The notes beneath the pieces are model-generated. The model was not told where the DNA came from and searched no databases. It saw nothing but the letters and a program-made list of their open reading frames with translations. The translations under genes were made by a program, and so were the position numbers. A DNA stretch of 64,000 bases, taken from Camellia lanceoleosa (lineage: Eukaryota; Streptophyta; Magnoliopsida; Ericales; Theaceae). The stretch is from the NCBI GenBank assembly GCA_025200525.1, contig CM045762.1:121088979-121152978 (forward strand). The letters run 5' to 3'. Positions 54,480 through 64,000 of the stretch are shown here, piece by piece (positions within the stretch are counted from its first letter, which is position 1; each line of letters starts with the position of its first letter).

Positions 54480-55171
54480 TGTTTTGAAAACAAGTAAAAA
54501 AAAGGTAGTTGTTGACGGTCAAAGATAGTGGTCGAAGGTGGCTAGCGGTGGTCAGAGGTGGTTGCTTGCCACATGAGGTGATGGCCGAAAGTAATTGTTG
54601 ATGGCTAGAAATGGTGGCTGGTCAACCGCCTAAGGTAATTTTCAACAAGAGGTGGTGGTCAAAAGTAATTACTATCGATGGGAGGTGGTTGACAGTAGTG
54701 ATAGGTGGTTGGCGGTTAAGGGAGATGGTGGCCGAAGGTGGTTGGCAAAGGCAGTTATATATGATAGTAGATAGTTACAATAAGGAATGGGTGTTGCTAA
54801 AAAAAAAAAAAAAATCTTTAGCAATTTTTGATAAGCAAGTGAAATTAACTTTCTTGTGCTTACAATTTTTTGAAAACTAAAAGAAAACAAGTTTTTATTT
54901 TTAATTTTTAAAAATTTTGCAAATATAAAAGTTACCAAAAAAATGCCTGAAAGAATTAGGGTGATGGATGAGATGTCTTTGAAAAATGTTAAAAACTCAC
55001 AATTTTATATCTATAAATGATGTGACTAGGGAATTGTGCTATATATGATTGTGACAAATATTGTAGGCCAAATTAAGAATTTTTTTTTAAAGGGTTTCAA
55101 ATATTTTTAATAAATTTTCTATAACATATCTCTAAAAAAAATAACCTTTCCCTAAAGTCTGGAAAAGACAA
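54480..55171. other. Spacer with GGTGGT-rich stretch
   Basis: 54510-54760 repeats GGTGG, GGTCGAAGGTGG and GGTGGTTG words. The rest is AT-rich. No gene was seen. Confidence 0.5.
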
Positions 55172-56440
55172 ATTATAGGGCACAAAGAGAAAGGATTAGT
55201 TACGGGTCAGTCCTATTAAGTGGATTAAAATATCATGGAGTCATATTGACTTTTTAAATGCACCATTAAATCCTAAAATGCCTATACTATCCTCGTTGAA
55301 TTTATTAGTTCTCATTAATTTTCATTTTTTTTTTGGTCATCTTCTCTATCTTTCTACCATTTTTCTAGAAAACTCTTCTTTTTCCTCATCTCTCTCTCTC
55401 TCTACCATTTCTCTAAAGAGCTTCAAACCCCCATAGTCGCCACACCACCACCGTCACTAAGGTCATCCACTCACCACTGCCACTACCACCGTCACCCATC
55501 ACAGACTACCACCCTCTTCGCCAACCACCGTTACCACCACTACCGTTCACAACTATCTCCTATCTACACTCCACCATCTCTGATCTACGTCACTGATCTA
55601 CACTCCACCGTCACAGATGCATTGTCGTCGTTGCCATTATCCTCCATCTCTGTCATCTTAGTTATCTACCATTTTTCTAGTGACCTCAAATGTTCTAGAT
55701 CTACACCGATCTAGTTGTTTCCATGGTGAAATCAACTTCAAATGACTCCAAGCAACAGTGATTCTTCAAATCTCGCCTCTTTCTATCTCTTTCCTTCTCT
55801 TTTTATTTCTCTAAAAGCAAACCAAGATTTAATATATTAGTGATGACTTTATCACTGAATATGTCTTTGTTTCTTTTGTTGATTTGTGACAGTGACAAGT
55901 AGATTTGCCTTCTGTAATTTTTTCATAAACAGTCTATGATAAATTGTCATTGAATCTTTCTTTGATTCCTTCTATTGATCTACAAATGTGAAGAATAATA
56001 AGAACTTCTTGGAAGGACTCATTATCCCTCTCCTTCATTCTTCTTCTCCTTTTTTCTTGTTGCTACTAAATCTGAGGAATGGTAGTGGTAGTGACGTATT
56101 GGAGATCAAAATTGACCAAAAAACTATTGTTGGAGGTTGGAGGTAATGATCATTGACAATCTAGAGATAGCAGCCATAGGGGTCGTTGGAGGTCGATGGT
56201 GGTTACCAACAGTCTAAAACAGTGACTAGAGGTGATCATTGGCAGTCGGAAGTGGCCGGAGTTAGTCTCCGACGGCCAAAGGTGATCACCGGTAGTTATC
56301 AGTGATAGGGTGCCAGAGTAGTGATCTTATAGGTGATAGAGGGCATTTTGCAGATATTGATAGGTAAAAAATGAACATGACTTATAGATAAATAAATTTG
56401 GCCAATAGAACCAGCCCGTAAGTGTCCCATAAAGAAATCT
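55172..56440. mobile_element. Non-autonomous TIR element, about 1.27 kb
   Basis: TATAGGGCAC and TTACGGGTCAGTCCTATT on the left are matched on the opposite strand at the right by TTATGGGACACTTACGGGC and TGGTTCTATT. The interior has a CCACC-rich stretch on one side (55430-55640) and GGAGG/GGTGG-rich on the other (56080-56300). No transposase was found and the target duplication is unclear. Confidence 0.55.
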
Positions 56441-56754
56441 TCATCGTCAAAGGCAGAAAAGATGTTTCTTTGATCCAATAGTAAAAGTTGATTAAAAAAA
56501 TTATACATATATATATATGTATTAAAAGGTCCTCAATAGTGAAAGCTTTTAAAAGTTGTTAATTTTTTTTTTAATTGGTATGAGATTAATTGCTAATATA
56601 AAAATAATTAAATCAAACTAAATAATTATAATCCAATAAAGTATATCTACAGGTCCAACTATGACAAAAAATTTGCCTAGCCTCTCATCGATCACCAAAT
56701 CTAATAGGCATACAATAAAGGCAGAAATAATAGATATCAAATTCCGAGTGATGC

Positions 56755-56778
56755 TATGGTACATTTGGATGTACCATA
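56755..56778. repeat. Perfect 10-bp inverted repeat, 4-base loop
   Basis: TATGGTACAT and ATGTACCATA flank TTGG. A compact hairpin in an AT-rich stretch that may be the end of a MITE (further TTAGTTATGA/TCATAACTAA pairs follow at 56782-56830). Confidence 0.6.
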
Positions 56779-57009
56779 CATTAGTTATGAGATTATGTGA
56801 TTTGATATCATAACTAATATCATATAAATCATAACTATTCTCATATTAACTCATAACTTAGTTATATTTAATTATTTATATATACCATATTATTTCATAA
56901 CTATCATATAACTAAATTATTTTAATAATTTAATTTTGAATCGGCAATTGGTCTAACCGATTACCAAACAGAGCAAAGTAAATCAGAAGTCCAATGGTCC
57001 CAAGTCAGT

Positions 57010-57380
57010 TGCCTCCCTCTCTTGCTCTGGTTCGTGCTCTTGCTCTTGCTCTTCTCCTCTCTCTCCTCTTCCACCATAGTTGAAGCTGCAGCGATTGTCG
57101 AAGTCCAACGGTCAAGCGTCGAGGCCACCGTTCTTCACCTTTCTCTTCTCTTCCACCATAGCCTCTCTCTCTTGCTCTTCACCTTTCTCTTCTCTTCCAC
57201 CATAGCCGAAGCTTCCGCCATGGCCAAAGACCACCAGCCCCGTCGGCGATTCACGCCACCGTTGTCGACATCTTCTTCACAAGCCATCACTCTGTTCACG
57301 TCTCCACCATGGGTTTGTCAGCAAATATTTTCCCTTCTAATCGAATTGAATATTTACGAGAGCTCTCTTTTGTAGGTCAG
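57010..57380 (+). other. CT-rich open stretch, doubtful gene
   Basis: A 117-codon frame (57022-57375) is Leu/Ser-rich, with a doubled CTCTTCACCTTTCTCTTCTC to CCACCATAGC segment. It could be a leader exon, but no domain or splice partner is recognised. Confidence 0.25.
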
Positions 57381-57401
57381 GTGTGTTCCTATTTACAGCC
57401 A

Positions 57402-57570
57402 CCCAAGATAGCTGTGCCATTGGGGCTTTGATTTCAAAACCCTAACCCTTATTGAATATCTAATATTAAGGTTTGCTCTCAGTCAAAATTAACATCTGTA
57501 ACCACCCAAGATAGGGCTTTGATTTCAAAACCCTAACCCTAAAAAGTGAATAGCTGATGATATTAAGTTT
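57402..57570 (+). repeat. Tandem duplication around CACCCAAGATAG
   Basis: CACCCAAGATAG to GGGCTTTGATTTCAAAACCC occurs at 57402-57450 and 57494-57540. The first copy has 12 extra bases. Confidence 0.65.
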
Positions 57571-58600
57571 TGTTCACATTGAAAATTAACATCGGTTCTC
57601 AATCACATTGGTATTTGTTTAATTGCTTTCTCTTTGCTATAGCATTATACGTCTACATGCTGATTAACACACAGGCGACCCAGCTCAAGCTTTTTTGAGA
57701 AAATCTAAAAGTGCACCTAAGGAGAAAAATCTAAACGAGTTTTTTTTACAATGTAAATTTTTATATAAAATAAATTTTCTCTGTTTTTAAGCTAAAAAAT
57801 TACTTTTAAGTTTTTGTTTTTTTTTTTTTTTAAAAAAAAAAGTTTGGCAGATCCAAATTGTTATTAGACACAAGTAAAATAAAAAATCTAGACATATAAA
57901 ACAAACACTAATTTTAACATAATAATGTGTAAAAGAAAATTTATAATAAAATAATATAATCTAATTGGTGTATTTACTTATCTTAAAATGATCTGTGGAT
58001 CGAGCTTGAATGGTGTTGTTTGATAGAATAATTTATCTGGGTCTTGTTTTGATCATATGATTTTGTTGTGAAAACCAATGGATATGTAAGAAATTGTAGA
58101 CCTTGTTTGAGTTTCTGATTAATATGTTAGAATCAAAAGAGCCTTCTTGGATTGTTTAGTACTTCCTGATATGAAATTTTGGATTTGAAAGTTGTGTGCA
58201 AGATTAGTGTGATATGGGAAAACCCAACTCATCTTAACACTCTTGTTCAAATTAGAGTTTTATCAAAATTTTCCAAAAAATATAAATAATTTTTTTTGAT
58301 GAATTCTTTTCTTTCAACTTAGGCTAGCTGAAGACAGGTGCAACCAATTTTCTTGATGAATTCTTCAAAAAATTTTATCTAGAAAATCATTTTGTTGTGT
58401 GTATGTGTATTGTGGTTTTATTGAACCCTTTGATAATTATAATCTTGAACATTGTTTACATATTCAATGATAATACTTCTTGTTTACCCATTTTTTGGTT
58501 TACTGGAAACTTACTTTCTTATGAGAAATGTTACTTTCTCATATTTGTATATTTAAGATATATACATGTATATATATATATATATATGCGCGCACACACA
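57571..58600. other. AT-rich spacer
   Basis: Poly-T/poly-A near 57808-57842 and a TA/GC-dinucleotide run at 58562-58600. No gene was seen. Confidence 0.5.
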
Positions 58601-58730
58601 GGGGTGACCATTGGTTCAATGGTAAAATCTTAGCCTAATAACCTTGAAGTTATGAGTTTAAGTCTTGAGGCAGCACTCTGTGTACTATGTCAAAGGTTAA
58701 GTATATACCCAATCTTTTCCCTCCCCAAAA
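58601..58730 (+). mobile_element. tRNA-derived SINE 2
   Basis: GGGGTGACCATTGGTTCAAT begins the unit. An A-box-like TTGGTTCAATGG lies at 58611-58622 and a B-box-like GAGTTTAAGTC at 58653-58663. The unit ends in a pyrimidine-rich CTTTTCCCTCCCC. It is similar in layout to SINE 1 but a different family. Confidence 0.65.
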
Positions 58731-59908
58731 CATATTAATGTGTACTATTTGGGCGTTGTTTATATATATATATATACGCCCATAGAGATAGCATATCATA
58801 TGCATATAGGTATGTATATATGCATACATATAATCTACCCTTACACCCATTAGTTTTCGTGATTGTTTGTATCGATCTTTAGACCTTGAAATCATATATT
58901 TAATAAATTAGTAATTATATCTCTTGTATTAATTTTTTTTTATACTAATTTTAGATTTACGGTGAATCTGCAGCGTCTAATTAGGTAGCATAATGGGGAA
59001 ATGAGGAGTGGAACCTGGAGGACCCAAGACTAATAGCCCTTAGTAAATGGTTTTGTGTTACCTACTCTTCAGGGAAACATTATTTGACCTTCTCTCTGGA
59101 CTTCTAAGTTAAAGTTGCTTTTAAATAGCAATTTTTGTGGTAGTATGCCATTTGTTATTCCTTTTGTTTTCAACTATTCTTATTGAAATGTTAGTACCTA
59201 TGACTCATCAATTATGCCAATAGGCCATTGACAGAACTTACCCATGCTTTGGAAGTTTGACAGTGATTGCAATTGCAAATTAAAACCTTTCAATGGGTAT
59301 GGCAAGAAAAAAAAAATTTAATTATGGTTTTGGAAAATATGTCTACATCACTTGCATGTTCTATTCATTTGTGCTATTGCAAATTTTGTACTTTTTTCTT
59401 ACAGAAAACATGTTGCTATTGTTTGATTATTGAAAGAACAAGGTAAAAATTGACTTATAACATAGTCCAATTATTTGAAGATGGTATAGAGCATCTTGGA
59501 TGTGGACTAATGGGAATTTGTGCTCCAATTCAACATTCTAATGTAAGCTGTAGAAATGTTTTATTTTAATTTTTGGTCAAAGCCTTTTGGATTCCATTTT
59601 AAAATAGTATTTTGTATGCATTGAACATTGAAAGCATATGGCCTTTTTTTGAAATGTGCCTTATGGATTTCCTGAAATCTCCAAGCAATCAATGTTGTAT
59701 GGTACATTCTAATCGTGCTTTATTTATATTTTTTGTTACTTAATAACTATCTTTCTAGAGAAAAAAAGGCATACATTGTTGTGCTAGTTACTTTTTAAGA
59801 AGAAAATAAATTAATAGGTACTATTGTTTCTGTTTACTATTTAACGGTGAACATATAATTTTTTCCTTAGCTGCTATGTTTGTCATAATCTTATTCACTT
59901 TGGTATAG

Positions 59909-59954
<46 letters not shown>

Positions 59955-61175
59955 ATTGAAGGTTGTTCATCATGGCTTGCCATATGAAAGTGTTCCATGG
60001 GAGCTAATTTTAATTTAAAACTTTCTTTTTAAATGGATGGCTTTTCTAAGCTTATATTTGCTTTAAAATTTGTATGGGTGCTTTAAGTTTTCCATTGTCC
60101 CATGTCTCCATGTTGATGATAGAGATAAGAATGTCGTAGTACCCCTTGACATAAACGCACACCAGTGATATTTTTTGTTCGAGAGTTCTATGGTTATTCT
60201 AGCTTGCATGTGTGGACACATACTAGCAAGGTGGGTAAGTACAAGGTTAGGTGGGTTTGTGATTTAGGACTTCTCTCTTGCCAAAGTACAGCTTTTGCCA
60301 ACTCATACGACTATGAATGGAAAAAAAAATATGTCCTCTTAAGATTCGATGAGGAAACTTGACTCGGGCATTATGTTTATTCACTAAAAGAATTACCCTA
60401 GAAACAATAAGCCTAACAAAAAATATATATAGTACTTAAATAGTACTTTCTTTTGCTCAAATGTGTTTGTCTACTTTGTTTTGTCACATACCTTTAGATT
60501 TGAGTTTTGAACTCTTGCTTTAGAATATCAAAGGAAGCTACCAAGGAGAGTTACTGATTTTAAAGATGGATTATAGAGCAAACATAATAGTTGGCCAAGG
60601 TTGGTGGTGTGTTTTCCTATACCTAATCTTAATCTTCTCCTTCATATTTGGCTTCTATTTTTTCTTTTTTTTTTTTGTATACAAGTTTTGGATTCTAAAA
60701 TGTTGTTGTGGTTTTACTCTAAAACTGAACACTAAACCAAATGCTTTTAAAATTAAAGATAGTCTCTTGCAGGAAATTCATCCAGTTACTTTTGGTCACA
60801 ATATGGTAAGATATTGAGGTAGATTTTTTTATTCCATTTGCTATTTTAATTATATCTGATTTTTTTTTTATATAAATTAAGTATATTAGATTGTCATTCA
60901 CAAACCTTCTCCCTACAATTGAATAAGGGTCATTCACAAGTTAGTTCCTCTATTGGCTCAATAATGGCAGGTAGATGTACATATAATCTAGAATTGCTTA
61001 AAGATTATATGGCTCCTTTATGTTAGTTCCTCTATGTTGGTGGTTATTCTCAGTTCCTCTAAATCTTTAGTGCATAGGCTAAATTCTTCTAGTTGTGCTC
61101 AAGGCCATCCTGGGGTTCTTAGTGGGAGAATTTATTTAAATTCTTTTCTTTTTTTCTTTTTTCTTTTTCTTTTTT
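58731..61175. other. AT-rich region, no supported gene
   Basis: A (CT)n microsatellite occupies 59911-59951. Frames at 60165-60362 and 60566-60817 show no recognisable domain. Confidence 0.45.
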
Positions 61176-61379
61176 GGATTATTTACCAATAAATCCTACT
61201 TTACAAACTATTATACCAAATAATCCCACTTTTATTCTATTATACCAAATAGTCCTGCTGGTGGGTTGATTTGGTCCCCTTTTTTTTTTTCCATTTTTGT
61301 TTAACTGTGTAGACGAGAGTGTCCTTGGTTTAATGTGGGTCTGTTTTGCTGGATCAGTTCCTTTTTTGGAAACGTTGCT

Positions 61380-61515
61380 CATTCCGTGTGTACTGTGTGC
61401 GTTGTGTGTGCTGTGTGTGTGCATCATTGTGCGTGTGTGTGCATCATTGTGCGTGTGTGTGTGGGTGTGTTGAAGCCAGCAGTGTGTGTGTGTGCGTGTA
61501 TCAGTGTGTGTTATG
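61380..61515 (+). repeat. GT/GTGTGC minisatellite
   Basis: A GTGTGCATCATTGTGCGTGT unit occurs twice (61417-61460), within a longer GT-rich tract. Confidence 0.75.
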
Positions 61516-61689
61516 CGCTGGGTGTGTCTTAGAGAGAGAAGAAAGAGTTGGGTTTGGTGTGTGCTGTATGTGTGACCACCACTGCCGCCGTCCTCGGCGG
61601 CGCACCACCACCACCTCCCCCCCCACTCCACAACTTTATATACAACGAAAAACAAAGTTAGGGCATTCCCTAAGGTTGTAGAACCTGAT

Positions 61690-61945
61690 GAAGGTGAAAT
61701 GATACAAATCATGAATCGAGCTGTTGACAAACACAATTCAAAACAATTCATGATTTTCTCCATAAATTAAACCCAAATCATGAATTGCGCTGTTGACTAA
61801 CACAATTCAAACAATTCATGATTTCCTCCATCAATTAACCCAAATTCTCATTAACCCAAATCATGAATTGAGACCAATTCAAACAATCCAAGATTTTCTC
61901 AATCCATTAAACCAAAAATTTCCATTGACCAAAATCGATAAATAC
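61690..61945 (-). repeat. Repeats in the captured PEX7 intron
   Basis: About 60-75-bp units around AATCATGAATTG, CACAATTCAAACAATTCATG and TTTTCTCCAT occur three times in what would be the intron after the captured exon. Confidence 0.65.
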
Positions 61946-62191
61946 CTTGAAGGTGCGAACTCTGGTGGGTCGATCAATAGTCCAAAGCTTGATAGTATCG
62001 TCCCAGGACGAGGTGATAAAGGAGTCTCAGCGAACTGGGTTGTAATCTACGGAATGGGTTTCGCAAGTGTGTTCATGGAGGGATCGAACTGGGTTCGCAG
62101 TAGGAGGGAGAGAGAGGTCCTAGAGCTTGACAGAGCTGTCGGCGACGGCGGCGACGAGGAGGGAGTTGTGGGATTCGGACCAGGCTAGGTC
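61946..62191 (-). pseudogene. PEX7: PEX7 exon fragment (WD40 PTS2 receptor)
   Basis: 82 codons in one frame on the minus strand, ending at a splice donor (TTCAAG|GTATTT). Recognisable segments are DLAWSESHNSLLVAAVADSS, the NPVRSLHEHT-HSVDYNPVR stretch, and DSFITSSWDDTIKLWTIDRP then VRTFK. They match WD repeats 1-2 of PEX7, the cytosolic receptor that carries PTS2 proteins to peroxisomes. Two in-frame stops (TAG where Tyr is expected, TGA where Arg is expected) show it is not functional. The rest of PEX7 is absent, as expected for a captured fragment. Confidence 0.85.
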
Positions 62192-62534
62192 TTAGACACA
62201 CGTCTTCAGTGTGTGTTGTGAATGTGTGTGTGTCTGTCTATGTGAACCCCCAAACACACCAACCCAGCCCAAAACAAAAGCCCCTTACAGCGCTTTGCCA
62301 TTCTGTGACACCCTCACAATGTATCACATGCAACACACCACACATCCATTCACTAATTATGCACGTGAGACACACATGCACCACACCCAATTTTCCCCTA
62401 ACAGCCGCATCAATAATGGTTAAATGAGGGCAATTACGTCCCTCACAATTGAATGGGACTAAACGGTTTAGTAGAATAAAAATGGGACCAATTGGTTCAT
62501 AAGTTTAAATTTTGGGATTTATCGGTAAATCTCC

Positions 62535-64000
62535 CCCCCCTTTTTTTATGGGGCTTTGGTGAATTTTATAGTAGTTGCAATGTGAACAAATAATGTAGAA
62601 TTGTCTTTGATGTTATTAAACTGTTGCTACTGATTAAGTAACATGTGAAAATCTAGGTAATACCCTTTGAAAGTTCATGAATCATGATACTTTGGGTTGT
62701 CTTTATGGATATGAGGTTTGAATGCTTTTTTTCGATTAGCTTCTCCCTGCAATTGTATGTTTCATAAGAAACACAACTATGTATCATCACCCATTAGGTA
62801 CACAACAACCACATTGATTTTTGTTGCTATAGAGCATTACCGGACCTCATCAATTTAATTTAATAGGTACTGCTAAGAAAAATAACATTTACTGGTTTTA
62901 TTTTTTCCTAAATGCTTAAAGTTTTTTACTTTAATTCTAAATTAATTCCACATAGAAAATTGTATTTTGCATCCCAACTTTAACATTTAGCAATATTTTT
63001 TTTTTTATTAATTTGTCAAACATGTGTATCGGAAGCTAGCTTACTGGTTAGTCTACCATATACACTAAAATATTCCATCCACCAATTGTGTTACTTATTA
63101 TTGATTAGTCTCTTGTATACATGGACAAAATGGATTGGAAGTATGGAAGAGTTGGGGGGTAAGGAACCCGGTCAACTTGAACATGTGATCAAAGAATCCA
63201 AGAATTTTAACTATTGTTGTAATTTCCTTTCATATAAAATTTACATCTTCTCAATCCTCATTGAACAAATTTAGCTTATGTTTAATTGTTTGCATACAAA
63301 TTAGTATATAAACCTTGGCTCCATCACCCAAGAAACAAATAAAAAATAGCTTTTTTTAAGTTCAAGTGTGAAATCTTGACTCACAAGTGATGTAGAATGG
63401 AGTTTTGACTCCTGAGTTTAATTTGGAGAAGCATTTGTTCAATTTTGTTCATTGAATCTTATTTCATTTCTTCTTTGGTTTGCTTTTTCTTATTTGAATT
63501 TTTTTCCTGGCACTTTTATTTAGTAAAAAAAGGAGTAATAGTGATGAGTGACTAGACCTTTCTTTTGTTATTTTTTTTCTTATTAAATGCATGTCTTCGA
63601 ATTAGATTTTCAAAAGACGAGTGATCAAAAAAATATTTGGTCATTGTATGTTTTGTGAAAGCAAGTTGAAGAGAAATGGTATGCAAGAAGATAAAAAGTA
63701 TGAATCAAAGAGCTTGTTGAAGGAGCACTAGAAGAGGCTCGCCAACATCAAATTGGACATTAAATATGCAGAACTGCATGCCATTTCTTAGATTTGCACA
63801 CATGTAAATATGCACAAGTGCCATCTCTTCGTAGATCGAGTTTATCTTTTTGGATTGGGTTGTGATTCTTGGTAATGGTTTCCATATAACAATTGAATTG
63901 TATTGACAATATGTATGATTGGATCAAATGAGTTTAAACTTCTTTTTTTGGGTATTGTAATGGCTATATGGGTTTTGATAATCTTGTTTTGTGTTTGATA
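62535..64000. other. AT-rich spacer, no supported gene
   Basis: No gene, repeat boundary or RNA gene was recognised to the end of the window. The frame at 63086-63274 has no known domain. Confidence 0.5.

Larger units (their letters stand above)
61176..62534. mobile_element. Pack-type TIR element carrying a PEX7 fragment
   Basis: The left end (GGATTATTTACCAATAAATC, 61176-61255) and the reverse complement of the right end (GGAGATTTACCGATAAATCC, 62455-62534) align over about 80 bp. Shared blocks include CCCAYTTTTATTCTA and CCAAATAGTCC/CCGTTTAGTCC. Inside are GT-rich repeats (61380-61510), a PEX7 exon with its splice donor, and intron with repeats. No transposase is present, so it is non-autonomous. 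The target duplication falls in poly-T/poly-C and cannot be read. Confidence 0.75.

Noticed and set aside
58601..58670. Possible tRNA gene
   Set aside because: Same reasoning: Pol III boxes with a non-tRNA body, SINE-like.
54000..64000. N-terminal (Toprim) exons of TOP3B upstream on the minus strand
   Set aside because: Looked for on the minus strand and not found; upstream exons may lie outside the window or be lost.

Overview
The window is nuclear DNA of a flowering plant, most likely a eudicot. It is AT-rich, its introns follow plant GT-AG rules, and it is packed with plant transposon families: Ty3/Gypsy Tat and Tekay-like elements, Copia, LINE, tRNA-derived SINEs, Mutator-like and hAT elements. 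I cannot name the species. No rRNA, functional tRNA gene or CRISPR array was seen, and no intact host gene is visible.

Layout. 1-6652: AT-rich DNA with a solo LTR (2473-5145) and several small DNA-transposon derivatives. 6663-23939: one very large Mutator-like element (about 17.3 kb) bounded by a perfect 10-bp target-site duplication and 335-bp terminal inverted repeats. It carries a decayed MULE transposase gene, a decayed plant-mobile-domain (PMD) gene, three small genes that look paralogous to each other, and five tandem-repeat arrays. 23950-30789: AT-rich spacer with MITEs and a GGT-repeat element. 30790-46124 (minus strand): five internal exons of a DNA topoisomerase 3-beta gene with broken reading frames. 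Their introns hold a solo LTR, a Copia fragment and a complete 8.9-kb Ty3/Gypsy element with a CATAT duplication. 46384-53779: a patchwork of a plus-strand Copia fragment, a piece of LTR, a truncated LINE reverse transcriptase and a minus-strand Copia. The minus-strand Copia is split by a 0.9-kb hAT element with a perfect 8-bp duplication. 53780-64000: two SINEs, several inverted-repeat elements, and a Pack-type element (61176-62534) that carries a piece of the peroxisomal receptor gene PEX7.

How it fits together. The most interesting unit is the giant Mutator-like element. Its ends are built from repeated 17-bp interrupted palindromes (consensus CGCTATT-NNN-AATAGCG), and its interior arrays share a CATGTGACTT core. 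Its three small proteins share a helical core around RAEW-F and R-I/L-x-x-E-x-x-x-M. In maize MuDR a second gene (mudrB) accompanies the transposase, and VANDAL elements carry extra genes including an anti-silencing factor. The three small genes here may be a comparable accessory set, but that is inference.

Limits. Most coding sequences carry frameshifts or stops. One stretch of the Gypsy LTR pair is unusually scrambled between copies, so some lesions could be consensus errors and not biology.
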